Source: Deinococcus sp. Marseille-Q6407 (GTDB lineage: Bacteria > Deinococcota > Deinococci > Deinococcales > Deinococcaceae). Taken from it: 15,704 bases of DNA. The notes below the pieces were generated by a model. That model ran no database searches and had not been told where the DNA came from. It saw only the letters and a program-made list of their open reading frames with translations. Positions within the stretch are counted from its first letter, which is position 1; every line of letters begins with the position of its first letter. The DNA lies in the NCBI RefSeq assembly GCF_946848805.1, contig NZ_CAMPFU010000010.1:1-15704 (forward strand), in the 5' to 3' direction. Of this stretch, positions 7,267 to 15,463 are shown piece after piece. The position numbers were made by a program, and so were the translations under genes.

Positions 7267-7806
7267 GTAGTTCCCAAAGTCAGCAGTGAACGCCGCGAGT
7301 ACATCCCCGTCGGGTTTCTTGATTCCGGCACTGTGGTCAATGACCTGCTGTTCATGGTGCCTAACGCCGACCTCTTCCTATTCGGCATCATTCAAAGCAG
7401 GCTGCACATGGCCTGGATGAGGCTGGTCAGTGGACGGATGAAGTCCGACTACCGCTACAGCAAAGACCTCAGCTACAACACCTTTCCTTGGCCGGACCGT
7501 AGCACCCTCAAGCCCAAGCAGGTGCAGGCCGTCGAAGCAGCGGCACAGGCGGTTCTGAAGGCCCGCGAGAAGGCATCGGGCAGCACGCTGGCCCAAATGT
7601 ACGACCCCAACCTGATGCCCGCTGAACTCCGAAAAGCCCACAACCAGCTCGATAAGGCTGTGGAAGCTCTCTATGGATTGAAAGCAGGCGCCACTGAAGT
7701 TCAGTGTGTAGCACGGCTACTAGAGCTATATCAGGATCTGGTGCCCACCTTAGAGAGTCAAACCAAGACGAAGAGCAGGGGTCGCAAGAAGACGGCAAAG
7801 TCATAA
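7267..7806 (+). pseudogene. MmeI-like restriction enzyme/methyltransferase, C-terminal part
   Basis: This is the remaining 179 codons of the gene begun at 2771. Removing 5063-7266 (the IS630 element plus one TA copy) joins codon 764 to 7267 in frame and gives RYL|VVPKVSSERREYIPVGFL, the pattern expected in this family near the end of the target recognition domain. The whole gene would then encode about 943 residues. The part here includes the conserved FLFGIIQSRLHMAWMRLVSG and the SYNTFPWP stretch that precedes the C-terminal helical domain, and ends in a basic tail (KTKSRGRKKTAKS). Both junctions keep the frame and I see no other frameshift or stop, so the insertion looks recent. The ATG at 7351 could open a fragment, but no ribosome site supports it. 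Confidence 0.85.
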
Positions 7807-7864
7807 TCTGTGCAGCTCTTGAACGATGATCGAGAACAGCCAGTAAAGACCACTGTTGCCAATA

Positions 7865-9015
7865 CTCATAACTTGCACCTTGCATAGCTGAGCGAATAGC
7901 CGTGCTGGAGAAGAAATTCTCGTTCTTTTTGGAGCTGACTCAGAAGATGGTTGAGCCTGACTACGGGGAACAGGGTGTAGAGGGCCAGGCGTGCCGCCTC
8001 TTTCAGGGTCATGTCCTCAGAGCGGTACAGCATGGTTAGGGTGAAGGCCAGGAAGACCATCAAAATCCAGCGGTCCAGACCCCTGGCAGTTCGCAGCGCG
8101 AACTGCGCCAACCCAAACTGATGCTTCCCTTCTTTGAAAAACGACTCCAGTGCCCAGCGCCGTTTTCCTTCAGCAAGGATGTCCTTCCCCTCTAACAGCT
8201 CAGACGACACCGCGAAGAATTCGCGGTCCCCACGGTCTATTCTCCCCAGGGTCAGCGTTTCCAGAGGCCAGTTGGCGAGGTTGACATACCCTCCGTGCGG
8301 ACAATCCGCCACTGTCACCTGTCCAGGATGGTCTGTGCGCCGGTTGCTCCGCACACCCACCACGAACTCGAAACCGAGACGCTGCACACCGTCCAGAAAG
8401 ACAGCGGATTCGAATCCGCTGTCCGCCAGTACGCAGACCTGAAAGCGTTTCCCCACGAAGTCTGGCACCTCTTCCAGCAAGTCGAGGGCCAGCGTGACCG
8501 GGGTGCTGGTGTGCTTGCCCTGGTAGATCCGGTAAGAAATGGGGAACTGAAGTTCCCCATATTCGGCGAACAAGACCACCAGATGGATGCCGTGCCTGCC
8601 GTTGTAGACGCTGACGTAGGGCAGCTGAATTCCCACCTTTTCCACCGTGGTCAGATCCACGCTGAGCCGCAGACGAGGTCTACGTTTGTGACGAGCTGTA
8701 TCCAGCAGGATGCGCCACTGGAAGTCCTGCATCTCTTCCCAGCAGCGGTCTGAATCCCAGTCATAGACGTTGAAGAAGCGACTCAGTGCACTGGGACTGA
8801 CTCCCTCAGCCTGGCTGAAGTTGGTCTTCTGACCTGGACTGTGGAAAAGGTGCAGCGAAGCCTCCAGGCTTCGCCGTTGGTACAGCGTCTCTGGAATGTC
8901 CAGAATCCGATGTGAGAGAATATGGGTGCGCTCCCCTGAAACCTGTTTGTACACACTTCCAGAATTTCAGCTCTGGGAGCGCTTTTTGTCCGCCTATTCA
9001 GGTGCAAGTTCTGAG
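7865..9015 (-). mobile_element. IS4-type element, copy C (complete, 1151 bp)
   Basis: Tips are CTCATAACTTGCACCTT (from 7865) and CTCAGAACTTGCACC (inverted, ending 9015), the same ends as copies A, B and D. Flanking pentamers are CAATA (7860-7864) and AAGTT (9016-9020), so there is no target duplication. This suggests that one flank was changed by recombination between IS copies or by an adjacent deletion. The element starts 58 bases after the methylase stop. Confidence 0.9.
7866..8954 (-). CDS. IS4-family DDE transposase, intact
   Basis: A 362-residue transposase that cuts and joins IS ends through an RNase-H-like DDE core. Visible catalytic residues are D100 (SVDLTT), D178 (LADSGFES) and E270. 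R266-x3-E270-x6-K277 fits the IS4 YREK signature, apart from G at the tyrosine position. The N-terminal third ([20 protein letters not shown], then LSRFFNV) would bind the ends. The start is GTG (8954), the same codon used by copies B and D. The stop TGA lies inside the IS tip. This is the only complete transposase in the window and could mobilise all four copies. Confidence 0.9.
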   Translation of the reverse strand: MYKQVSGERTHILSHRILDIPETLYQRRSLEASLHLFHSPGQKTNFSQAEGVSPSALSRFFNVYDWDSDRCWEEMQDFQWRILLDTARHKRRPRLRLSVDLTTVEKVGIQLPYVSVYNGRHGIHLVVLFAEYGELQFPISYRIYQGKHTSTPVTLALDLLEEVPDFVGKRFQVCVLADSGFESAVFLDGVQRLGFEFVVGVRSNRRTDHPGQVTVADCPHGGYVNLANWPLETLTLGRIDRGDREFFAVSSELLEGKDILAEGKRRWALESFFKEGKHQFGLAQFALRTARGLDRWILMVFLAFTLTMLYRSEDMTLKEAARLALYTLFPVVRLNHLLSQLQKEREFLLQHGYSLSYARCKL

Positions 9016-9246
9016 AAGTTGTCACCTACTGAGACTCCGGAGTTACATCTGGGACCACCATCTTAGGAGGGGGATCCGGTAGTGTAAAAACAGGCCGTCT
9101 TTTGAACCTCTGCAGAATGTTAAACATGGCTGGAGTGCTCCTTCATAGGTGCAGAGACAGAGGAAGTTTAACAGCATTATGGCAAACCGCGTTGGAGTCA
9201 GGTAGAGAAGTGCAGCACTTGATGGGTGAAGTGCTCAGCACCGGAT
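9016..9246. other. Gap between IS4 copy C and the resolvase gene
   Basis: No recognisable gene. A 61-residue open frame (9102-9287) has no ribosome site or family features and runs into the resolvase gene on the other strand. Its base composition is lower in GC than the surrounding genes. It may be the remnant of sequence whose other part was lost when copy C lost its target duplication. Confidence 0.4.
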
Positions 9247-9798
9247 TCAACTCGCAGCCAGAATGCGTGACACCGTCGCCTGACTGACTCCGAAGAGCCT
9301 GGCGCAGTCAGCAGCGGTCTTTCTGCCTGACCGAACCGCTTCACGGATTTCTTCTTGCTGAGCTGGAGTCAGCTTGGGTCGGCGGCCCCCCACCCGGCCT
9401 GCGGCTTTGGCCTGTTCCAGGCCAGCCCTGGTGCGTTCACGAATCATCGCCCGCTCGAACTCTGCGAAGCTGCCGACCATCTGCATCATCATCCGTCCAG
9501 CTGGCGTGGTCGTATCGATGTTCTCGGTCAGGCTGCGGAAGCCTGCTCCCCGTCCTTCGATGTCCTCCAGCAAGGTCAGCAGGTCCTTGAGACTGCGGCT
9601 GAGTCGGTCCAGTTTCCAGACCACCAGCACATCTCCTTCGCGGAGATGTTCCAGGGCCTTGTGTAACTCCGGCCTATCCCAGCGGCCACCGCTGGCCTGT
9701 TCTTTGAAAATGCGGGTGACTCCGGCGGCTTCCAAGGCCTTGAGCTGGAGTGCGGAGTCCTGGTCACCTTTGGAGACGCGAGCATAGCCGATAAGCAT
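9247..9798 (-). CDS. Serine recombinase (resolvase/invertase family)
   Basis: A 183-residue small serine recombinase. The N-terminal MLIGYARVSKGDQ carries the catalytic serine (S9). KEQASGGRWDRPEL, VVWKLDRLSRSLKDL and the long E-helix region (GRMMMQMVGSFAEFERAMI, then RERTRAGLE) are all present. The C-terminal HTH (KTAADCARLFGVSQATVSRI, residues about 160-180) binds DNA. The ATG at 9798 is preferred to the GTG at 9813 because the protein then starts at the family's normal position and AAGG lies 7 bases upstream. It probably resolves cointegrates or plasmid multimers, or inverts a segment; no paired crossover sites are evident. It is transcribed away from the antitoxin-like gene, with an ACGGTG/CACCGT inverted repeat (9834-9839 and 9854-9859) between them. 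Confidence 0.9.
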   Translation of the reverse strand: MLIGYARVSKGDQDSALQLKALEAAGVTRIFKEQASGGRWDRPELHKALEHLREGDVLVVWKLDRLSRSLKDLLTLLEDIEGRGAGFRSLTENIDTTTPAGRMMMQMVGSFAEFERAMIRERTRAGLEQAKAAGRVGGRRPKLTPAQQEEIREAVRSGRKTAADCARLFGVSQATVSRILAAS

Positions 9799-9833
9799 GG
9801 GAAAGCCTTGCACAAACGGAGAAGCAAAATCAC

Positions 9834-9859
9834 ACGGTGCCTCTTGGTACGAACACCGT
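9834..9859. repeat. Inverted repeat between the resolvase and antitoxin genes
   Basis: ACGGTG (9834-9839) and CACCGT (9854-9859) form a perfect 6-bp inverted repeat across 14 bases, in the 72-base divergent gap. It could be an operator for the antitoxin or a half-site for the resolvase. Position is the only support. Confidence 0.35.
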
Positions 9860-9865
9860 TAGAAT
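9860..9865 (+). promoter_or_regulatory. Possible leaderless -10 box (TAGAAT) for the antitoxin gene
   Basis: TAGAAT lies 5 bases before the codon at 9871 where the antitoxin reading frame should start. This matches the TANNNT-to-start spacing of leaderless Deinococcus genes. No convincing -35 box was seen at 16-18 bases upstream. Confidence 0.35.
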
Positions 9866-9927
9866 AGGGTAGGCGAAAGACCCTTTCTCGAATTGGGAAC
9901 AGCGAGGCCCTGGTCATCACCAAAGAC

Positions 9928-10113
9928 ATGAAAGAGCTGACGGGCATCGGCAGCGAAGTGCAGATCGAGATTCAGGGGAATGCCATTATCATCACGCCGG
10001 CCCAGGACGCATCGCGTCCTGAGACCCTGGCTCGTCAGCAGCGTTTTGCTCAGGCGCGTGACCAGGTGCTGAGTGAGTACGATGACCTTTTCCGCCAATT
10101 GGCCGATGCTTGA
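9928..10113 (+). CDS. AbrB/MazE-type antitoxin of a Doc module (start codon apparently lost)
   Basis: The first in-frame ATG (9928) gives 61 residues: MKELTGIGSEVQIEIQGNAI, then IITPAQ and an acidic, Q-rich toxin-binding tail. However, family-like sequence continues upstream in frame: RKTLSRIGNSEALVITKD from 9874, with the RxGNS...L.I.K pattern of the first AbrB strand-turn. The stop at 9865 limits it to about 9868-10113, and no ATG, GTG or TTG exists between. AGG at 9871 is where a start is expected; ATG would give MRKTLSRIGNS. From 9928 half of the DNA-binding swapped-hairpin fold would be missing and there is no ribosome site. It overlaps doc by 8 bases (10106-10113), the usual coupled arrangement. 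Family call is fair; function in the present state is doubtful. Confidence 0.65.
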   Translation: MKELTGIGSEVQIEIQGNAIIITPAQDASRPETLARQQRFAQARDQVLSEYDDLFRQLADA

Positions 10114-10485
10114 AGGCTTAAGTCGGGAAGAAGTGGAGGCGCTGCATGACGCTCAGATCGAGCGCTATGGCGGCTCGCCCGGTTTGCGAGACCCAGGGTT
10201 ACTGGAAAGTGCACTGGCGCAACCGCTTCAGGAACTGTTTGGGCAACGGCGGTATCGACAGTGCCTGCCCAGGCGGCGGCCTACCTTTATTACCTGTCAC
10301 GTGCCCACGCCTTCGTCGATGCGAACAAGAGAACTTCACTGAGCTGTGCCCTGGTGTGGCTGGCCCTGCATGACCTTCGGTTGCGCCTGAGTCAACAGGA
10401 ACTGTTCGACCTGACCCTGGCGGTGGCCCAGGGACAGCTCTCACTGGAAGAGGCGATCGAACGCTTTGAGCGTGCAGTCTGGTAG
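10106..10485 (+). pseudogene. doc: Doc-type Fic-fold toxin (death-on-curing), frameshifted
   Basis: Doc toxins phosphorylate EF-Tu and stop translation; partners are Phd- or AbrB-type antitoxins. From the ATG at 10106, LSREEVEALHDAQIERYGGS and LRDPGLLESALAQP are typical. The frame then leaves the family after about FGQRRYRQ. The rest continues one frame away as VPAQAAAYLYYLSRAHAFVD and ANKRTSL to TAG at 10485. This includes the Fic/Doc motif HAFVDANKR with catalytic H and K. The total of 380 bases is one short of a multiple of three, and adding one base near 10256-10262 joins the halves into about 126 residues, the normal Doc length. No slippery sequence is present, so a one-base deletion (or sequence error) is the likely cause. 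A GTG at 10073 could extend the N-terminus but does not fit the family. Confidence 0.85.
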
Positions 10486-10721
10486 TGCCCACTTCAAGTT
10501 CCATTGCACAAACCTGTTGCATTTGATTTTTATTCTGCAAGGGGTTTTTGCAAGGCCGGAAGGGTGATTTCATCGGAGGGATAAAAGTGTTGCAGAAACG
10601 TTCGTTTCTGCAATAGCCCTACTATTGAAAATGTGATCCAATCCGCTAAGGTAATTTTTCGCACGAACTCTCATGTGACCCCACATTCAGTACGCCGTGT
10701 GAGGTCTCTCCACCTTATCTC
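10486..10721. other. Palindrome-rich gap between convergent doc and the STAND gene
   Basis: No gene. The word TTGCA or its complement recurs: TTGCA at 10504 and 10514, TGCAAGG twice in direct repeat at about 10536-10554, and a perfect palindrome at 10590-10613. The gap is AT-richer than its neighbours. Since genes converge here, terminators are expected, but no GC-stem plus T-run is obvious. The repeated word may mark protein binding or recombination sites. Confidence 0.45.
10590..10613. repeat. Perfect 11-bp-arm palindrome
   Basis: TTGCAGAAACG (10590-10600) and CGTTTCTGCAA (10603-10613) are exact inverted copies separated by TT. The arms are too close for a full hairpin loop without opening inner pairs. 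A dimer-binding operator or a recombinase core site is as likely as a terminator. Arm length equals that of XerC/XerD sites, but the 2-base centre is not the usual 6-8. Confidence 0.6.
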
Positions 10722-13700
10722 CTAACGCTCAAGCTCGCGCATGGCGTCGAAATACTCGCCGATTCGCCAGCGAGCCATCTGGTCGAAGAGGTTCAGGCAA
10801 CGCGGAAGAACATCGTCGTGGATACCGCGGTTAAAGTGCTGGGTGTAGAGACGTATCAAGAGTTGTCCGAACTCGTGGACATAGAACGCGTCCCTCGATC
10901 CGCCCCCGAATTTAGGTGCATCCGTACCAAGCATATATGCCTCTGCCGGTTCCAGCAGGGTGCTGGGGAGCCGTAAGGCGGATGTTTCGAGCTTACGCAA
11001 CATCTGCAGGGGCTGCTCCTTGAAAGCAGGGCTGGCCAAGAAGGCGCGAATCAGCTCGCGATGCTCTGCAAAATCCTCCTCGGAGAGCTGTTCTGAGAAC
11101 CTCGCCGCCTCCTCCCGTACGCTGGCATCCTCATCCTGGAAGAGGACACTCAATCCCCTCCAGCACGCCTCCCTGCACTTCGAATCGTTGACATTACTGC
11201 GGTATACCGCCGCGCACCCTAAGCGTTGAGGAACCGTTCCGGTTAGACACTGATTGGCGAGGGACTGTGCTTCAGAATGGTTGAAAGCCGCAAGACAGGC
11301 CAGGGTTGCACCTGCGCGGGCCAGGTCGTCTTTTGGGGAACTCGACAGCCGTTCGATAAGTGGCATCATCTGATTAAAATGTCTGAGGGAGGCATAGCGG
11401 ATAAACTCGATGGCGTAGTGGGTACCGAGCACTTCCTCCCGCGTCTCAGCTAGTTGAATGAACCAGGCCACCGCTAGTTGGGCATCTTGGTTGAAAACCG
11501 CCAGCAATGGCAGGACGGCGCAGGCGCGAACGGCGGCGACCGGGTCATGCACCAGATTCTCGATAACGGACCGGAAGAACTCTAACCGCTCAGGCTTCTC
11601 GAAGAGAAGCTGCCCAATCGCCTCAGCCGCCTGGCCCCGCGTGGAATTAATGCCCTGAGTATGGGGATCCCGTAAGCCGTCTCTTGTATCCCAGGTATCC
11701 TCAACGGGATCCTTAGCTTGAGCGCAGTCGGCTACGATCTGAAGTGCGGCCGCTGGCCAATCGACTTCAGGACGTTCACCAAACAGATCGGGCATCCACC
11801 GGCTGCAAGGATCACCCGGCAGGGAGTGACAGCGTTGCGCGAACGCGAGAATCAGATTGGGGTCGGCGTCCAGGCCACGTAGATCAATAACCAAGTGTTC
11901 GAAATACGTGGCGTTCACGTTCAGGGGCATCTTCATCCCCAGATTGAGATAGCGGACTGGATCACTCTTGGCTTGGGCACCCAAGGCTTGGGCAAGCTGC
12001 TGTGCCCCGCCCAAGATTTCCCCGGTCTGGGTGTGTTTGTGTGACCAGATCCCATCGTCGTTATATTTGTGCATGGCGGAGATCCAGGCCTCGTCACTCA
12101 TGCGGGCCATCGCCTGACTGGGAAGAGGGGACTGCACTATCCCGCTCCAGTGCGTCAGGCGGGGACGCTCTGGATGCTCTTCGGGAAACTTTCTGGTCAG
12201 TTCGGCCACACGGCGCTGCACCGCTTTGGAGCGAACCTCAGGAACGATTCCCGTGAGCAGCCGGTACTCGGACAGCCCCCTTAATCTGAAGCCCTCCTTA
12301 GATTTCTCCCAGCGCGTTGTGTAGTGCATCAGTATCTGCTCAAGTGCCTGGAGGGCTGCAGCTGATGCATGGGAACTCACAGCCTGGATCAGCCGCCGGC
12401 TAAGCTTAGTGGAGGAGCCGTGCTCGCTGATCTGAAGACGTTCGGGCTCGCGAATCAGCGAGCAAATGGCCTCGTCTGCACAAGCCTCGGCGTGATCAAT
12501 GTATCCACGCAGTAGGAGATATTGGGCTATTTCCAGTGGGCTGGCTTCCAAGGTGACCGCGTAGTGCCGGAAGTCCTCTGTACTAAGCTTCCCCAAGGCG
12601 TTGATGATATTACTCAACAGTTCATCGCTGCTGTGATTCAGGCCGAAGTCCAGACGGTAACGCCAGATTCTGTCATCCCGAAAGCGGTCCCCGAGGTGGG
12701 AAGCGTAGGAGTACTTCGTGGCAAGGGCCAGCATTTCGGGGAGGACAGCGGACAAGAACCGTTCAGGTACTGCCTCGGCGCAGCGGGTCAGGGTCTCGTT
12801 GGCAAGCCACTCGTCGTTAAACAGGTGCTCCACGCGGCCGAAGTGCTCGTCAAGGTCATCGGGTATGGGGGTGCTGCTCAACTGCCGTAAGACGACGATG
12901 ACTCCCTCGACGGCCCAGTCAGGATGATCCTTTGACACCTCGTGCAGCATTACCCAGAAGCGATGTTCCTCCAGTACGCCTCGGGCGTGGAGATCCAGTA
13001 GAAGTTCGAAAAATGACCTCGATTTCTCTTTTAGGTGCCAGCCGATTATGCTGCTCACGCGCTGGGGCGTGTCCGCGCCACCCTCAAGTCGGGGACGGAC
13101 GAACTCCACAAAAGCTTCCGTTTCACTTTGGAGCAGGGCATTCAGGGCATCCTCTGCCAGGTCACGCATGCGTCCTTCCGGCCCATCGAACCACGCTGTA
13201 AGGATGTTCTGGGCGAGGAGGAACCGGGCAATGGTCGGGATCCGGACGCTCAGGGCACTGAACTCCGCCACTGCTGGGTCGGAGCTCTCCAAGCCTTCTG
13301 CGATGAGTTGCCATTCCTCCTCCCACGGATCGGGCCACTGCCACAGCAGACCGTAAGTGAGTTCCTTGAGATGAAAGCGCACACGCCCATCCGTGAGTAA
13401 TTCCCGAACCGTGACTAAGTACTCGCGCCGATCCTGCTCACGGAGCAGGGTTAGGACCTGGCGTACCTGGGCCCGTCGAAACAGATGCTGTTCCGACGAG
13501 TTCAGCACGTCTACCAGTCCCCGACCAGCGGTAATGAACTGGCGGGCGTATAAGTAATCAAAGTAGCCCTCGTGGAAGAAAGCGATCCGGCCATTCTCCA
13601 GCCGGAGCACGCCTTCGGAGAGCAGCTCATTCCTCAATGGGAGGAGATCAGTGAGCGCCTCCGGTACAGAGAGCGTCATCTCGCGATTCATGTGCTCGAC

Positions 13701-15416
13701 CAGAGTGGCGAGGGCCCGAGCCAGCCGGAAGTTTGGGACCTTCTGCCTCAGTAGCGCTTCCTTTCGCTGGGTGTATAGGCGGTACAGATCATTTACCGTC
13801 TGGAAGACTAGGATCTGTGTGTCCGTCGCGCTGGACCAGCCTTCTAGCAACAACGTCAGGTGTAGGGGTGTGCGAAGGATCTCTAGCTGATGGGCTGTCA
13901 GCCATTTCGGATCGAATTCCGCTCTGATGAGTGTCGCTCGCACCTGCTCGACTGACAACAGAGAGAGTGCCACTTTCTCGGCTTGCGGTGATTTCCCTCG
14001 AAGCAGCTGCTGGAAGCGGTCGTCGTTCCTGAGATCGAACTCGCGGCACGCTAGCAAGACGCGCATCTCTGGATGCCGCTTGGCCTCTTCAAGGAGATCG
14101 CGAACCACCTCGAAGAACTGGGGTTGACGACCGGAAGCCTGGCTCACCGCATCCAGTTGATCAATGACCAGCAGGCTTTCGCGCCCGTCAGCGAGTTGTG
14201 CAAGCACCGTGACAGGCGATGTTGGAAGCCCAAGGTTTACACCCAGCTGCGCGGTTGTGTTTGTCGGTGACACGTCATCTAGACGGAAGGCCAGGGTTAT
14301 CCACCCCAGAGCCTGCGCTCGCTCCACCACCAAGGCGCTCACACAGCTTTTCCCAAGTCCGGCCACACCGGTTAGCAGTCGAGCTGCCGGTATATTGCGG
14401 CTGCGCAGGGATGTAATCAGCTCCTCAACCTCTCCACGCTCTTGCAAAGGGACACCCCTCGATAAAGACACACGGAGATACCTGGCGTTAACCGCCTCCA
14501 CTAAAGGAGCCAGTCGATCAGACCCGGCTACACCTCGATTCAGATGTTCATGAATCCCGTCTACTCGCTCGGCCCACGCGGCTACGCGCTCCACCAGTAC
14601 AGGCGAAAGCGCACGTCTAGAGGACCCATTCCGTACGGTAGATTTAGGGGGTGACAGGAGCAATCCTTCCCGGGCGAGTTCGTCGCTTAGGTCCTCTCGG
14701 GTGAACATGAGCCCGTCTGGGCGCTCTCTGAAGAGACGCCAGATGAAGTCGTCGTACGGGAACACACGTTCAGACGGCGGGATCGATTTGAGTCCGTAGA
14801 GGCGAAATTGCTCATTGAGGCGCTCTCGTAAGTCCGTAAGGGTGTCAGTGTCATGGGCAAATCGAAGGCGCTGCAGTACCTGACGCAACTCATCTTCATC
14901 CACTTGGAGGTGGTCACGCCAGGCCTTGCGGACCTGCCCCATTCTGCTTCGGTCACCCGAACCAGTGAACAGCACATTTAAGCGCAGTGCCCCGGTGCTG
15001 TTGTCATACAGCTCAGCCAGGGTGTCACCTGAGTCAATTCCCCAGTGCTGACGTAGGATGAAGCGGCAATGTGGGTTGCCGCCGCGCGTGGTTACGGCGC
15101 GCTGCAGCTTCTGAAGAAGCGACTCGCTCTGTGCACCTATAAACCTTGGGTCGGTGAGACTGGCGACGGTAATAGCCGTGGCCGAGTTGCGGTGAAATTT
15201 GAGTTGAACAAAGTCGGTCTCCGTTAGGCCGCCAATATCGTCTGGGACGGGCTGCGCGTACTCAACCACGACATCGTCGAAGGACTTGATACGTCCATCC
15301 TCGAACCCGACACGTGCTACGAGGGTCTCAGGGTCGAAGAGTTTAAGGGCGAGCAACCAGAACACTCGGGCCTGATAGGCGTAGCCGTCCTGAATTGCTG
15401 TGATTGCATTCGCCAT
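10722..15416 (-). CDS. Large STAND-type NTPase with N-terminal PD-(D/E)XK (Cap4-like) nuclease; candidate anti-phage effector
   Basis: A 1564-residue single-gene protein. Residues 1-150 resemble Cap4/DUF4297-type dsDNA nucleases: an N-terminal DGYAYQ, then FDDVVVEY (D47/D48) and FVQLKFH (Q71-x-K73), the D...QxK variant of PD-(D/E)XK. Residues 150-330 are a helical linker. The STAND/NACHT NTPase spans about 340-600: Walker A GVAGLGKS (350-357), Walker B LLVIDQLD (415-422), the ACREFD arginine (R458) and TPLHLTLLLEGW (516-527, the GxP-like motif). From about 650 to the end are roughly 900 residues of HEAT/TPR-like helices, the usual ligand sensor. This is the layout of Avs-type phage sensors, in which a viral protein binds the repeats and switches on the nuclease; that role is inferred. 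GAGGAG lies 14 bases before the ATG, an unusually long gap. The gene stands alone, with no frameshift, beside other defence genes and IS remnants. Confidence 0.8.
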   Translation of the reverse strand: MANAITAIQDGYAYQARVFWLLALKLFDPETLVARVGFEDGRIKSFDDVVVEYAQPVPDDIGGLTETDFVQLKFHRNSATAITVASLTDPRFIGAQSESLLQKLQRAVTTRGGNPHCRFILRQHWGIDSGDTLAELYDNSTGALRLNVLFTGSGDRSRMGQVRKAWRDHLQVDEDELRQVLQRLRFAHDTDTLTDLRERLNEQFRLYGLKSIPPSERVFPYDDFIWRLFRERPDGLMFTREDLSDELAREGLLLSPPKSTVRNGSSRRALSPVLVERVAAWAERVDGIHEHLNRGVAGSDRLAPLVEAVNARYLRVSLSRGVPLQERGEVEELITSLRSRNIPAARLLTGVAGLGKSCVSALVVERAQALGWITLAFRLDDVSPTNTTAQLGVNLGLPTSPVTVLAQLADGRESLLVIDQLDAVSQASGRQPQFFEVVRDLLEEAKRHPEMRVLLACREFDLRNDDRFQQLLRGKSPQAEKVALSLLSVEQVRATLIRAEFDPKWLTAHQLEILRTPLHLTLLLEGWSSATDTQILVFQTVNDLYRLYTQRKEALLRQKVPNFRLARALATLVEHMNREMTLSVPEALTDLLPLRNELLSEGVLRLENGRIAFFHEGYFDYLYARQFITAGRGLVDVLNSSEQHLFRRAQVRQVLTLLREQDRREYLVTVRELLTDGRVRFHLKELTYGLLWQWPDPWEEEWQLIAEGLESSDPAVAEFSALSVRIPTIARFLLAQNILTAWFDGPEGRMRDLAEDALNALLQSETEAFVEFVRPRLEGGADTPQRVSSIIGWHLKEKSRSFFELLLDLHARGVLEEHRFWVMLHEVSKDHPDWAVEGVIVVLRQLSSTPIPDDLDEHFGRVEHLFNDEWLANETLTRCAEAVPERFLSAVLPEMLALATKYSYASHLGDRFRDDRIWRYRLDFGLNHSSDELLSNIINALGKLSTEDFRHYAVTLEASPLEIAQYLLLRGYIDHAEACADEAICSLIREPERLQISEHGSSTKLSRRLIQAVSSHASAAALQALEQILMHYTTRWEKSKEGFRLRGLSEYRLLTGIVPEVRSKAVQRRVAELTRKFPEEHPERPRLTHWSGIVQSPLPSQAMARMSDEAWISAMHKYNDDGIWSHKHTQTGEILGGAQQLAQALGAQAKSDPVRYLNLGMKMPLNVNATYFEHLVIDLRGLDADPNLILAFAQRCHSLPGDPCSRWMPDLFGERPEVDWPAAALQIVADCAQAKDPVEDTWDTRDGLRDPHTQGINSTRGQAAEAIGQLLFEKPERLEFFRSVIENLVHDPVAAVRACAVLPLLAVFNQDAQLAVAWFIQLAETREEVLGTHYAIEFIRYASLRHFNQMMPLIERLSSSPKDDLARAGATLACLAAFNHSEAQSLANQCLTGTVPQRLGCAAVYRSNVNDSKCREACWRGLSVLFQDEDASVREEAARFSEQLSEEDFAEHRELIRAFLASPAFKEQPLQMLRKLETSALRLPSTLLEPAEAYMLGTDAPKFGGGSRDAFYVHEFGQLLIRLYTQHFNRGIHDDVLPRCLNLFDQMARWRIGEYFDAMRELER

Positions 15417-15463
15417 AGGTAGGTGTTGTACTCCTCTAAATTATTTCAATGTTATAACGCCGT

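Noticed and set aside
7508..7885. Minus-strand 125-residue frame starting at the IS4 tip ATG
   Set aside because: Antisense shadow of the methylase C-terminal part, whose coding sense is secure.
9102..9287. 61-residue open frame on the plus strand
   Set aside because: Runs into the opposite-strand resolvase gene, with no start signals or family features.
10590..10613. Canonical dif/Xer recombination site
   Set aside because: The arms are 11 bp, but the centre is 2 bases rather than about 6 and the two arms are identical, unlike XerC/XerD half-sites.
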